Source: JAICMB01 sp035295125 (GTDB taxonomy: Bacteria > Acidobacteriota > Terriglobia > Bryobacterales > Bryobacteraceae). From it: a stretch of 64,000 nucleotides of DNA. Numbering within the stretch: the stretch's first letter is position 1; every line of letters starts with the position of its first letter. The notes below the pieces were generated by a model that worked only from the letters and a program-made list of their open reading frames with translations, had not been told where the DNA came from and did not search any database. Both the position numbers and the translations under genes were made by a program. Positions 9,400 to 16,922 of this stretch are shown in pieces. The stretch spans positions 62,001-126,000 of the forward strand of contig DATGJP010000116.1 of NCBI GenBank assembly GCA_035295125.1, given 5' to 3'.

Positions 9400-10520
9400 A
9401 CCGGCGCAAGTTTCTCTCAGCATCGTCAGCAATCGCCCTGTTTCAGGCGCGCGCGGCGGAAGACGGATTCACGTCGCTGTTCGATGGCAAGACGCTCAGC
9501 GGGTGGACGATTCGGGATGGGCCCGAGTCGGCGTTTTATGTCAAGGACGGCGCAATTGTAGTTCACGAGTCGAGCGGTTATCCGGCGTGGCTACGGTCGG
9601 ACCGTCAGTACGAGAACTTCGACTTCCGGTGTGAGTTCTTCGTCCAGGGATGGACCGATTCCGGTGTTTACATTCATGCGCCGGAGCACGGTCCACCGAT
9701 TTATTGCGGCATGCAGATCCACATTTTCCAGGATCGTGACGCGGCGCCCAAACCGGAGTCCATGGGGGCGATCTTTCCCGTGGCCGCCCCATTAAAGGTC
9801 AACGTTCGGAACAAGGGTGAGTGGAACTCCATGCGGGTTCTGATGGATTGGCCGCGGCTGCAGGTCTGGACGAATGGCGAACTCATCCAGGACCTGGATA
9901 TCGGCGCGCATCCCGAGTTGAAGGCGCGTTTGCGGCGCGGCTACGTCGGTTTCGAGTCGTTGTCCTATCCGGTTGCATTTCGCAATATCCGGATTCGCGA
10001 GCTGCCTTCAAAGGACTCCTGGCAGGATCTGTACGTCTCAGCCAACGATTTCTCAAAGTGGCATGTGTCGGAAGGTAAGCCTCAATTCGAGCCTCTCGGA
10101 GACGTGCTGCACGCCGACGGCACCGGTTATCTTGGCACGAACCAGAAGTTCCGGGATTTCGAATTGCAGACGTATATCCGTCACTCGAAGCATCACAACA
10201 GTGGAATCCTGTTTCGGACCGACGGGCACGGATCGAACGCGCGCCACTACGAAATCCAGTTACACGACGTCGAGGGCGCGCATTATCCTACCGGATCGCT
10301 GTACAGCTTCAAGCGCGCTAAGTATCCGCGCATCGAGCCTGAAAAGTGGTTTCTGCTCCAGATGTGGGCGCAGGGAAAGTACTGCCTGGTCAGGATCGAT
10401 GGCGAGAACGTTCTGGAGTATGACGCGATGGAGAACACCGAGGAGGGCTTCATCGAATTGCAGGCGCACCAGGCAGGACGATGGACCGAATTCAAGGGTT
10501 TGCGGATAAAGCCGCTTTGA
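9396..10520 (+). CDS. DUF1080 (3-keto-disaccharide hydrolase-type) protein, two tandem domains
   Basis: A 374-residue exported protein with a twin-arginine-type leader (MNRRKFLSASSAIAL). It carries two copies of the concanavalin-like DUF1080 fold. The first (about residues 22-205) opens with the family motif GFTSLFDGKTLSGWTI and contains SGVYIHAPEHGPPIYCGMQI. The second (about residues 207-374) contains NSGILFRTDGHGSNARHYEI and ends with EFKGLRIKPL. Members bind or cleave glycans; 3-keto-glucoside hydrolase activity is known for some, but it cannot be assigned here. The gene overlaps the convergent cyclophilin gene by 29 bases. Confidence 0.85.
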   Translation: MNRRKFLSASSAIALFQARAAEDGFTSLFDGKTLSGWTIRDGPESAFYVKDGAIVVHESSGYPAWLRSDRQYENFDFRCEFFVQGWTDSGVYIHAPEHGPPIYCGMQIHIFQDRDAAPKPESMGAIFPVAAPLKVNVRNKGEWNSMRVLMDWPRLQVWTNGELIQDLDIGAHPELKARLRRGYVGFESLSYPVAFRNIRIRELPSKDSWQDLYVSANDFSKWHVSEGKPQFEPLGDVLHADGTGYLGTNQKFRDFELQTYIRHSKHHNSGILFRTDGHGSNARHYEIQLHDVEGAHYPTGSLYSFKRAKYPRIEPEKWFLLQMWAQGKYCLVRIDGENVLEYDAMENTEEGFIELQAHQAGRWTEFKGLRIKPL

Positions 10521-11130
10521 GCAGCTTATCCAGCTTGGGGAATTCGTGGTCCAGGTAGGCATTGCCCTCTTCGAACATTTTGTCCTGCTTGCCGGCGCGC
10601 ATCCCGCCGCCGGAATTTTCGCCATAACCGGAGTACAGCTTGTCCACGACGTCCATGCCATTGACGACCTTGCCGAAGGGCGCGAAGCCCTGGGAATCCA
10701 GGCGTGAATTGTCGCGGAGATTGATGTACACCTGCGTGGAGCGCGTGTCAGGGCCGGTCATGGCATAGCCGATGAAGCCGCGGACATTGCTCTCCCGGAC
10801 AGGGTCGTCGGGAATCGTCTGTTTCCGCCAGATTTGAGAGATGGCCGGATCCCCGGCAATGCCGAATTGAACAATATAGTTTGGAACTGTCCGGTAGAAG
10901 CGGGACTCGTCATAATAACCGGCTCGAACCAGGTTGTAGAAACGGTCGGCGCCTGCAGGAGCCCACTCCCGGTGGCATTCGATGACGAAATCGCCTTGTG
11001 TTGTATGGAGACTTACGCGGAAAACCGGAGGGGCGGACTGCTTCCAGAATGTCCCGGCCGGATCGCGGAGCGCCGGCGATGACGCGATCGCGGCAGCACA
11101 GAAGATTAAGGCGCTAGTCGGATATTTCAA
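10492..11130 (-). CDS. Cyclophilin-type peptidyl-prolyl cis-trans isomerase, probably exported
   Basis: A 212-residue protein with a hydrophobic N-terminus (MKYPTSALIFCAAAIASS) suggesting export. The cyclophilin core includes GDFVIECHREWAPAGADRFY, YDESRFYRTVPNYIVQFGI and FAPFGKVVNGMDVVDKLY. It would isomerise prolyl bonds during periplasmic folding. The TTG start at 11130 lies inside the end of the Mrp gene (17-base overlap), so it is the last gene of a three-gene operon. Its own tail overlaps the DUF1080 gene on the other strand. Confidence 0.88.
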   Translation of the reverse strand: MKYPTSALIFCAAAIASSPALRDPAGTFWKQSAPPVFRVSLHTTQGDFVIECHREWAPAGADRFYNLVRAGYYDESRFYRTVPNYIVQFGIAGDPAISQIWRKQTIPDDPVRESNVRGFIGYAMTGPDTRSTQVYINLRDNSRLDSQGFAPFGKVVNGMDVVDKLYSGYGENSGGGMRAGKQDKMFEEGNAYLDHEFPKLDKLLKAALSANP

Positions 11131-11935
11131 TTGTGGGTCGCTTATCGGCGTTCACTTCGGCTGCGCGGCGCTCAACCTCGCGAGCGAGCTTCACGAAATC
11201 AGGCGCATCCTCCAGGCTGACGGGTTGTCCGCGATCGCCGCCCGCACGAACGTGCGGGTCCAACGGGAGTTCGCCGAGAAAATGAACATTCATCACCTCG
11301 GCGGTCTTGCGGCCGCCGCCGTAGCTGAATACGTCCACCCGCTCATTGCAGTGCGGGCAAATCAGGTAGCTCATGTTTTCGACCACTCCAAGAATCGGCA
11401 CGCGCACCTGTTGGAACATGTGGATCGCCTTCCGTGCGTCCTCTAACGAGACGTCCGATGGTGTGGTGACTACAATCGACCCGGTAAGCGGCGCGGTCTG
11501 GATCAGGCTCAAGGCGACATCGCCGGTTCCGGGAGGCAAGTCGATCAGAAGATAATCCAGCGTTCCCCAATCAACGCTGCGCAGGAACTGCTGGATGACG
11601 CTATGAAGCATCGGACCACGCCAGATCAGCGGCTTGTCGCCGGGGTTGAGAAAGCCCATGGACATTGTCCGAACGCCGTGCTTCTCGATCGGCTGGATAC
11701 GCTCGCCAATGGCGTGGGGAGTGGCGCGGACTCCCATCATGAGAGGGACGTTAGGGCCATACACATCGGCATCCATCAAGCCGACCTTGTGTCCCGCGCG
11801 GGCCAATGAAATCGCGAGATTGACGGAAACGGTGGTCTTTCCCACCCCGCCCTTGCCCGATCCGATGGCGATCAGGTTGTGGACGCCGGGAATCGGAGGT
11901 TTCGGCGGTTCACCGTGCGGTGGTTGAGGACCCAT
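11114..11935 (-). CDS. Mrp/ApbC-type P-loop ATPase, iron-sulfur cluster carrier
   Basis: A 273-residue cytoplasmic protein. The deviant Walker A SGKGGVGKTT, the switch region MDADVYGPNVPLMMG and the Walker B-like LIDLPPGTGD are all present, and a CPHC motif late in the protein binds the shared Fe-S cluster of the dimer. Members carry clusters to apo-proteins. The N-terminal DUF59 domain found in many Mrp proteins is absent. The start at 11935 forms TGATG with the stop of the upstream hydrolase gene; a start nine codons upstream is possible but less likely. Confidence 0.93.
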   Translation of the reverse strand: MGPQPPHGEPPKPPIPGVHNLIAIGSGKGGVGKTTVSVNLAISLARAGHKVGLMDADVYGPNVPLMMGVRATPHAIGERIQPIEKHGVRTMSMGFLNPGDKPLIWRGPMLHSVIQQFLRSVDWGTLDYLLIDLPPGTGDVALSLIQTAPLTGSIVVTTPSDVSLEDARKAIHMFQQVRVPILGVVENMSYLICPHCNERVDVFSYGGGRKTAEVMNVHFLGELPLDPHVRAGGDRGQPVSLEDAPDFVKLAREVERRAAEVNADKRPTIEISD

Positions 11936-13824
11936 CAGTTCGATCTTAGAACATAGTCCCATTCCTGCGCGGCGCGATCGCGAAGCTTGTTCACGTCTTC
12001 ATCGAGCAAATAGCCCGCCTGAACGAGTTTCTGTGCGGCGGCCGTTATCTTTTCCAGGTAATCCCGCTTGTTGGTGTAGCGTTCCTCGATGGAGGGACGC
12101 GGGTCCTTCTTGTTCTCGCGCTCCGTTTTGTTGAGTGCGAATGGAATCCAGGATCCGACCATACTGTATAGCTCGTCGGGAGCGCCGATGGCCGGCGCGC
12201 GAAGATTCCAGCCGGTGTAGGATGCGAGCGGCACTTGTACTTCGGGCATTTGGATCCCGGAGGTTTCATTGCCGTCGAGTCCGACCTGCGGAACGAGACT
12301 CGGGTAGGGGTCACCGATCCTGGGTGGTTCCGTGGTGAAATCCAGCCGATAGGCTTCACGTTTCCGGTGGGGTAGATTCAGACCGGGCAGCTTCGGAAAC
12401 GCAAAGGCGCCCAACGATACCAGTTGATCCTTGGAGACCATCGGGTAGGCGGAGGGAGGGGGCTCCCGATTATCTTTCAACCAGGATTGCATGGCGACCA
12501 GGAGGGCTCGCATTGAGGCGCGGTAATCGTTTGTGTCGGCGAGATTCTGCGCTTCCAGGTGGCGCGGAGGCAGCGTGCCTGCGCCGTGCTGCGATCCGGC
12601 AAAGAAGTAGATGCGGGCGGTGGACGGTGGCGCGACGTCCTGCTTTCCGTCGGGCGTGGTATGAATCAGCGAGGCCGCGCGGCCCCAATACTCGTACGAA
12701 CCGTTCGAAAGGAAAAGCTTGGGTTCCACCTTTTCTTTACGGGAACGCTCGAGGATGGACTCCGCTGTAAAAGGCGGAACGTCGACCGGGTAAGCAAGAT
12801 TCAGGAAAGGATGCCCGTCGCGAGACGGCTGCGCAAACGGCATGTTAAACGATCCTCGTCCAGCGCCCGCCACATGCGCCCAGACGCCGTCGAAAACACG
12901 CCTGTTTTTTTCATCTTCGTTAAAACCCTGGTATAAATAATCGCGAAGAAATCGGCCGCTTTGCGAGACGCCAAAGCCGATGGCCCGATTTAAAGTGTCG
13001 TGCTGATCGCCCAGAAGGGTCTCCGGTCCGCCGAATTTCAGAAACGAAATGGTGTCCCGAATGGCGGCAAAACCGAGGCCTGCGACGACAGGATCCTTCG
13101 CCTTATAGACAACCTCATAGATCTTGCCGGGCTCGAAGCCGCCCTTAAGCGTGACGTGGCGGTCATCTTTGAAGGTCCAATTTGTCCGGGGAATGATAGT
13201 GCGTTCATCGCGGGCGTGATTACGCACGGTGAGCATATTCGAGGGGTCGTCCGGGTTGGCGGCGGGATAGCCTATTTGAGTCCGGTCACCGAGTGGAATC
13301 GTGTCGACAAGTTTGTCGCCGGTCCATTCGGATCGGACGACGCCGCTGATGGGCCGGCCATTTCGAGTGGCAATTGGGGCATAGAGTTTCAGCAGGTCAG
13401 GCTGGGGAGGAACATCAAATTCCCAGCCGACCCAAACGAGCGTGAAGCCGTGATCGAAGAGAAAGTGATCTCCGAGATCGAACATACGCTCCAGGCCTCG
13501 TCCTCCGCGATTTGAGATTTCGACCAGCGCGGTGCCGTTGCCTTTGGCAGGATCGCGGGGCTTGAGGATGTACAGATCGGCTGAAAACTCGACGCGACCC
13601 TGCGCATTTTTCGGCGCCATGTCTAGAAAGACGATGCCGCTGTTTACCGGGAGATTGGGATCGACGTCGAAATAGGCGCGGGCCTGAATTCGCTCGTAGG
13701 GGCCGCTGTTTGCGAAGGCTTGGCCGCCCTGGATATCGCCGCGGTCGACCAGTTCCACGCGTGTTAACGCCGCGAAAACGGGCGCGGCAACAAGAAGGGC
13801 GCAGAGTGCGAATCGTCGAAACAT
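11935..13824 (-). CDS. Secreted alpha/beta hydrolase domain protein
   Basis: A 629-residue protein with a signal peptide (MFRRFALCALLVAAPVFA). It resembles the large 'alpha/beta hydrolase domain-containing' secreted family; a nucleophile-type motif GFGVSQSGRFLRDYLYQGFN lies near residue 290, and a histidine region FFAGSQHGAGTLPPRH could supply the catalytic base. Substrate unknown; ester or lactone hydrolysis is a family-level guess. It is the first gene of an operon with Mrp and the cyclophilin, although no functional link between the three is evident. Confidence 0.8.
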   Translation of the reverse strand: MFRRFALCALLVAAPVFAALTRVELVDRGDIQGGQAFANSGPYERIQARAYFDVDPNLPVNSGIVFLDMAPKNAQGRVEFSADLYILKPRDPAKGNGTALVEISNRGGRGLERMFDLGDHFLFDHGFTLVWVGWEFDVPPQPDLLKLYAPIATRNGRPISGVVRSEWTGDKLVDTIPLGDRTQIGYPAANPDDPSNMLTVRNHARDERTIIPRTNWTFKDDRHVTLKGGFEPGKIYEVVYKAKDPVVAGLGFAAIRDTISFLKFGGPETLLGDQHDTLNRAIGFGVSQSGRFLRDYLYQGFNEDEKNRRVFDGVWAHVAGAGRGSFNMPFAQPSRDGHPFLNLAYPVDVPPFTAESILERSRKEKVEPKLFLSNGSYEYWGRAASLIHTTPDGKQDVAPPSTARIYFFAGSQHGAGTLPPRHLEAQNLADTNDYRASMRALLVAMQSWLKDNREPPPSAYPMVSKDQLVSLGAFAFPKLPGLNLPHRKREAYRLDFTTEPPRIGDPYPSLVPQVGLDGNETSGIQMPEVQVPLASYTGWNLRAPAIGAPDELYSMVGSWIPFALNKTERENKKDPRPSIEERYTNKRDYLEKITAAAQKLVQAGYLLDEDVNKLRDRAAQEWDYVLRSN

Positions 13825-13878
13825 TGCTGACCATTGTACAGCGGCTTGCAGACGCTCAGAAAACGGTACTTAATTCAC

Positions 13879-13906
13879 TTGACTTTCATTCGAGTTTCGA
13901 GATAAA
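13879..13906 (+). promoter_or_regulatory. Sigma-70-like promoter for the gene at 13918
   Basis: TTGACT (13879-13884) and GATAAA (13901-13906) are 16 bases apart. The start codon lies only 11 bases past the -10 hexamer and there is no Shine-Dalgarno, so the transcript may be nearly leaderless. Confidence 0.5.
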
Positions 13907-13917
13907 GTGCAGTTGGT

Positions 13918-14301
13918 ATGTTGGGACTTCCGGACGTAGATATCCGGGTCATGCGGCGATTGCTGAGCGACACGGATATCGGGTGGCTTCGAGACCAGGG
14001 CGTAGAACGGCGAATGGTGGCGAAGATTCGGCGTGAGCGCCGGGCCCTTTTCTCCCAATGGCTTGCCGTATTACGGACGGAAAGCCGCTCTCTACTCAAG
14101 CGTCAGCGCGAACTGGCGTTGATGGGCCACGAAGATTTCGAACTCGTCCTCAAAAACCACATTGCGATATCCAAGGACTTGCTGGCGCTCAACCTGTGTG
14201 TCGCCGCTCATGCGATGCGGGTCTCGTCAGTACACGGTTTGACGCTGCGGTGGCTGCAGGATATGGAGCAGCGCCTGGCTTTAGCTACACCGTTGGATTG
14301 A
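13918..14301 (+). CDS. Hypothetical helical protein, 127 residues
   Basis: No family was recognised. The protein is basic and mostly helical by composition (for example VERRMVAKIRRERRALFSQW and HAMRVSSVHGLTLRWLQDME), with no signal peptide or membrane segment. It has its own promoter-like sequence immediately upstream. Its last 17 bases overlap the convergent membrane-protein gene. Coding is supported by length, the promoter and GC-rich third positions. Confidence 0.6.
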   Translation: MLGLPDVDIRVMRRLLSDTDIGWLRDQGVERRMVAKIRRERRALFSQWLAVLRTESRSLLKRQRELALMGHEDFELVLKNHIAISKDLLALNLCVAAHAMRVSSVHGLTLRWLQDMEQRLALATPLD

Positions 14302-15064
14302 GGGTTCGGAGTTTGTAGCGCAGTTCCTTGATGCTTGCTTCGATCTGAACGGGGTCGTAGGGAAGCAGCACCGGCGGGGGCATGACTTCGCCAGCGCGGG
14401 TCATACCGGCCAGCCAAATCGCCAAACAGGTGCATGTAGTGCCTAGCATGGCGATATTCAGCCCCAGTGTAAGCGCTGGAGGCAAAGAAAGAATCAAAAT
14501 CGCAAAGAGGCTGTTGATTCCGAAGTACCACGTTAACAAGCGCAAGTGCAGAGCCACATTATGCTTTTTCCCTACCGGGATAGTATCAACGAATCTAACT
14601 ATTGCCCAAAGCAGTATCAGGAATACGAGCAAACTGGAATAAACAATCCGCATCACGAGAAGCGGGCCATAAGACACGACGGGTTTAGTGAAGTGTGCTA
14701 TTTGCGGCCATGCCGCGATCAGGCACGTTACGGCCGCAGCTACGGCTGTCGCGAGCGCAAGCCTACGCCGGTATTCGGCAACGCCTGGATAGTGATCGCA
14801 GATTTTCTTGTGAAGTTCGTAGACAGTGAAACACTGCAGAGTGAATAGGAACGGCCTCGTAGCCGTCCAGATGATCGTATACAACATCGACTCAATGCTG
14901 ATGTTGACCATCACCAGAGACGTGATGATGTCCAACACGAGATAGGAATAGAAAAGCGGATAAGAGCGGACCAGGCGTTCCGTCGTAAGCCGAACGATCA
15001 AGAACGCCTGTATTCCGATGCTCAGGTCCCAGAGGCCGCGGACCAAGTAATTGACGATGTCCAC
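14285..15064 (-). CDS. Seven-helix membrane protein of unknown function
   Basis: A 259-residue protein with about seven hydrophobic segments, for example LWDLSIGIQAFLIVRL, LFYSYLVLDIITSLVMVNI, TAVAAAVTCLIAAW and INSLFAILILSLPPAL, and a short charged cytoplasmic-type tail (IEASIKELRYKLRTL). It starts with GTG at 15064, 40 bases after the last of three tandem small-peptide genes on the same strand, so it is probably on their transcript. The seven-helix layout would suit a receptor or a transporter; nothing in the sequence decides between them. Confidence 0.7.
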   Translation of the reverse strand: MDIVNYLVRGLWDLSIGIQAFLIVRLTTERLVRSYPLFYSYLVLDIITSLVMVNISIESMLYTIIWTATRPFLFTLQCFTVYELHKKICDHYPGVAEYRRRLALATAVAAAVTCLIAAWPQIAHFTKPVVSYGPLLVMRIVYSSLLVFLILLWAIVRFVDTIPVGKKHNVALHLRLLTWYFGINSLFAILILSLPPALTLGLNIAMLGTTCTCLAIWLAGMTRAGEVMPPPVLLPYDPVQIEASIKELRYKLRTLNPTV

Positions 15065-15104
15065 TTGAACATCATCGTAGAACTTGTCGACTCAATATGC
15101 AACG

Positions 15105-15275
15105 TCACCTGGCCTGCGGCGGCGAACAGATGGGCGGGCACACGGGCGTCGGCTGGTCGATCGCAACAGTTTGCGGACCCACGGTCAGCGGATTTTTCGG
15201 GTGACGAACCTGTCCAGTAGTCGCGACGGCGGCGGTGGCGAGGGAAATGGCAAGGGCTAAGATTGTCTTTTTCAT
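15105..15275 (-). CDS. Small secreted peptide, tandem copy 1 (56 residues)
   Basis: ATG 15275 is preceded by AAGAGGA at a good distance. The product has a signal peptide (MKKTILALAISLATAAVA) and a short mature part with RHPKNPLTVGPQ and the Cys-Pro-rich end VCPPICSPPQAR. The two cysteines are four residues apart and could pair or bind a ligand. It differs from copy 2 at two residues. It is the copy nearest the seven-helix membrane protein. No family was recognised. Confidence 0.75.
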   Translation of the reverse strand: MKKTILALAISLATAAVATTGQVRHPKNPLTVGPQTVAIDQPTPVCPPICSPPQAR

Positions 15276-15306
15276 GTTGAATCCTCTTTTCTTGTAATTG
15301 GCTTCT

Positions 15307-15477
15307 CTATCGGGCCTGCGGCGGCGAACAGATGGGCGGGCACACGGGCGTCGGCTGGTCGATCGCAACAGTTTGCGGACCCACGGTCAGCGGATTTTTC
15401 GGATGACGAACCTGTCCGGTAATCGCCACAGCGGCGGTGGCGAGGGAAATAGCAAGGGCAACGATTGTCTTCTTCAT
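15307..15477 (-). CDS. Small secreted peptide, tandem copy 2 (56 residues)
   Basis: ATG 15477 with the same AAGAGGA ribosome site as copy 1. The stop (TAG) is 31 bases upstream of copy 1, and that spacer is identical to the one between copies 3 and 2. The signal peptide (MKKTIVALAISLATAAVA) and the Cys-Pro tail VCPPICSPPQAR are retained. It is intermediate in sequence between copies 1 and 3. Confidence 0.75.
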   Translation of the reverse strand: MKKTIVALAISLATAAVAITGQVRHPKNPLTVGPQTVAIDQPTPVCPPICSPPQAR

Positions 15478-15508
15478 GTTGAATCCTCTTTTCTTGTAAT
15501 TGGCTTCT

Positions 15509-15682
15509 CTAACGGGCCTGCGGCGGCGGTGAGCAGATGGGTGGACACACCGGCGTCGGCTGATCGATTGCAATGGTTTGCGGACCTACGGTCAACGGAT
15601 TCTTCGGATGACGAACTTGTCCGGTGATCGCCACAGCGGCGGTGGCGAGGGAAATAGCAACTGCAACAATAGTCTTCTTCAT
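15509..15682 (-). CDS. Small secreted peptide, tandem copy 3 (57 residues)
   Basis: ATG 15682 is preceded by AGAGGAGA nine bases upstream. The protein begins MKKTIVAVAISLATAAVA and ends VCPPICSPPPQAR, with one extra proline compared with the other copies. It is the first gene of the row and has its own upstream promoter-like sequence and palindrome. Retention of the reading frame through silent and conservative changes in all three copies argues that the peptide is made. Confidence 0.75.
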   Translation of the reverse strand: MKKTIVAVAISLATAAVAITGQVRHPKNPLTVGPQTIAIDQPTPVCPPICSPPPQAR

Positions 15683-15712
15683 GGTGGATTTTTCTCCTCT
15701 GATGGGTTTAGT

Positions 15713-15756
15713 CCCCGTTACGGGGCAGTTTTAGTCTAGTACTGTGGAGGGGTCAG
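15713..15756 (-). promoter_or_regulatory. Candidate promoter and palindromic operator for the peptide row
   Basis: On the minus strand CTGACC (15751-15756) and TAAAAC (15728-15733) are 17 bases apart. A perfect palindrome CCCCGT-T-ACGGGG (15713-15725) sits just downstream, where transcription would begin, which suits an operator. The match to consensus is weak. The -35 overlaps the tsaD stop codon, and readthrough from tsaD is an alternative. Confidence 0.35.
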
Positions 15757-16826
15757 GCGAGTGTCAGTCCGGCTTGCGCTGACAAAGACAGGTCGGCGAA
15801 TTCGCTCCGGATGAACTTTGGAAGGGCCGCGGCGGCGATCATTGCGGCATTATCCGTCGAAAGACCGGGCGAAGGAAAAAATACCGGATAGGGCAGCCGG
15901 GCGCCCAACGCGGCTGCACGAAGGCCTGAGTTGCAGGCGACGCCACCCGAAACGATCATCGATTGAGCGCCGATATCCTCCGCCGATGCGAATGCCCGGC
16001 GCAAAAGCTCGTCAATTACGGTGCGTTGAAAGGATGCGATCAGGTCGAGGGTCGATTGTGGCGTCGAATTCAGATAATTCTCGATGGAGGGGTCGATCAA
16101 CCGGCGGCGCAAATCGATTTCCGAGGTCATGTCGTGCTGTTCGACCCAGCGCAACACCGCGGTCTTTAATCCGCTGAAGCTGAAGTCACGAGGATTGCCC
16201 TTCATCTTCGCCGGCGTGAACCTGATCGCGTTCGAGTTTCCGTAAGGCGCCAGCTTGTCAATGATCGGCCCCCCCGGATAGCCGAAACCGAGCAGCTTGG
16301 CGACTTTGTCGAAGGCTTCACCCGCGGCATCGTCCCGCGTTCTTCCGAGAAGGCGGTAAGTGAAACCTTCGCGGACTTCGAACAGATGCGTGTGGCCGCC
16401 GCTGACCACCAGCGCCAGCGCCGGGTAGGCCAGTTGAGCCGCTGCTTCGAGTACGATCGCGTGGATGTGGCCTTCGATGTGATTGACGGCGATGAGAGGG
16501 AGGCTGCGCGCGAAACAGATCGACTTGGCGTAGGTGATCCCTACCAATAGCGAACCTACGAGTCCGGGTCCTTGCGTCACGGCGACAGCGGAGAGGTCAT
16601 TCCAGGAACTGCCGGATTGTTCCATCGCGAGACGTACTACGGGGACAATGGCGCGCAAATGTTCCCGGGAAGCGAGCTCCGGCACGACTCCTCCGTATTT
16701 CGAGTGCGTGGAAAGCTGCGAGGCAACAATGGTGCTGAGAACGAGAGTTGGAGTGCCAGTCGAGTCACCCTGTACGACGGCTGCCGCAGTCTCGTCGCAG
16801 GATGACTCGATCCCGAGGATTCTCAC
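15753..16826 (-). CDS. tsaD: tRNA N6-adenosine threonylcarbamoyltransferase
   Basis: A 357-residue cytoplasmic enzyme that transfers threonylcarbamoyl to A37 of ANN-decoding tRNAs, working with TsaB and TsaE, which are not in the window. It has the N-terminal GIESSCDETAAAVV, the metal-binding HIEGHIHA motif near residue 116, and the ASKH-fold blocks LALVVSGGHTHLF and SGGVACNSGLR. The start is a GTG at 16826. Length is close to the E. coli protein (337). It is divergent from queA, another tRNA-modification gene, across a G-rich gap. Confidence 0.96.
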   Translation of the reverse strand: MRILGIESSCDETAAAVVQGDSTGTPTLVLSTIVASQLSTHSKYGGVVPELASREHLRAIVPVVRLAMEQSGSSWNDLSAVAVTQGPGLVGSLLVGITYAKSICFARSLPLIAVNHIEGHIHAIVLEAAAQLAYPALALVVSGGHTHLFEVREGFTYRLLGRTRDDAAGEAFDKVAKLLGFGYPGGPIIDKLAPYGNSNAIRFTPAKMKGNPRDFSFSGLKTAVLRWVEQHDMTSEIDLRRRLIDPSIENYLNSTPQSTLDLIASFQRTVIDELLRRAFASAEDIGAQSMIVSGGVACNSGLRAAALGARLPYPVFFPSPGLSTDNAAMIAAAALPKFIRSEFADLSLSAQAGLTLA

Positions 16827-16838
16827 GATTTCATTGTA

Positions 16839-16892
16839 GGGTGGAGGTGGCGGGATGAATGGTGGGTCGTTGTGGGGCGGCAGGTTGGTGGG
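16839..16892 (+). other. G-rich tract between tsaD and queA
   Basis: Five runs of three or four G (16839-16841, 16852-16854, 16864-16866, 16873-16876, 16890-16892) lie within 54 bases upstream of queA on its coding strand. The loops between runs are 6-13 bases, so a G-quadruplex is possible but not certain. Confidence 0.35.
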
Positions 16893-16922
16893 ATGTCGCG
16901 GTGAGCGTGAGGTCAGGAAGAC

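Larger units (their letters stand above)
15105..15682. repeat. Threefold tandem repeat of about 203 bases encoding the small peptides
   Basis: Three direct repeats with start-to-start distances of 202 and 205 bases. Each repeat holds one complete gene and, between copies, an identical 31-base spacer. This is gene amplification in place, not a CRISPR array or minisatellite. Confidence 0.9.

Noticed and set aside
15105..15682. CRISPR-like or minisatellite array
   Set aside because: The repeat unit is about 203 bases and each unit is a full coding gene with a ribosome site; there are no short repeats with unique spacers.
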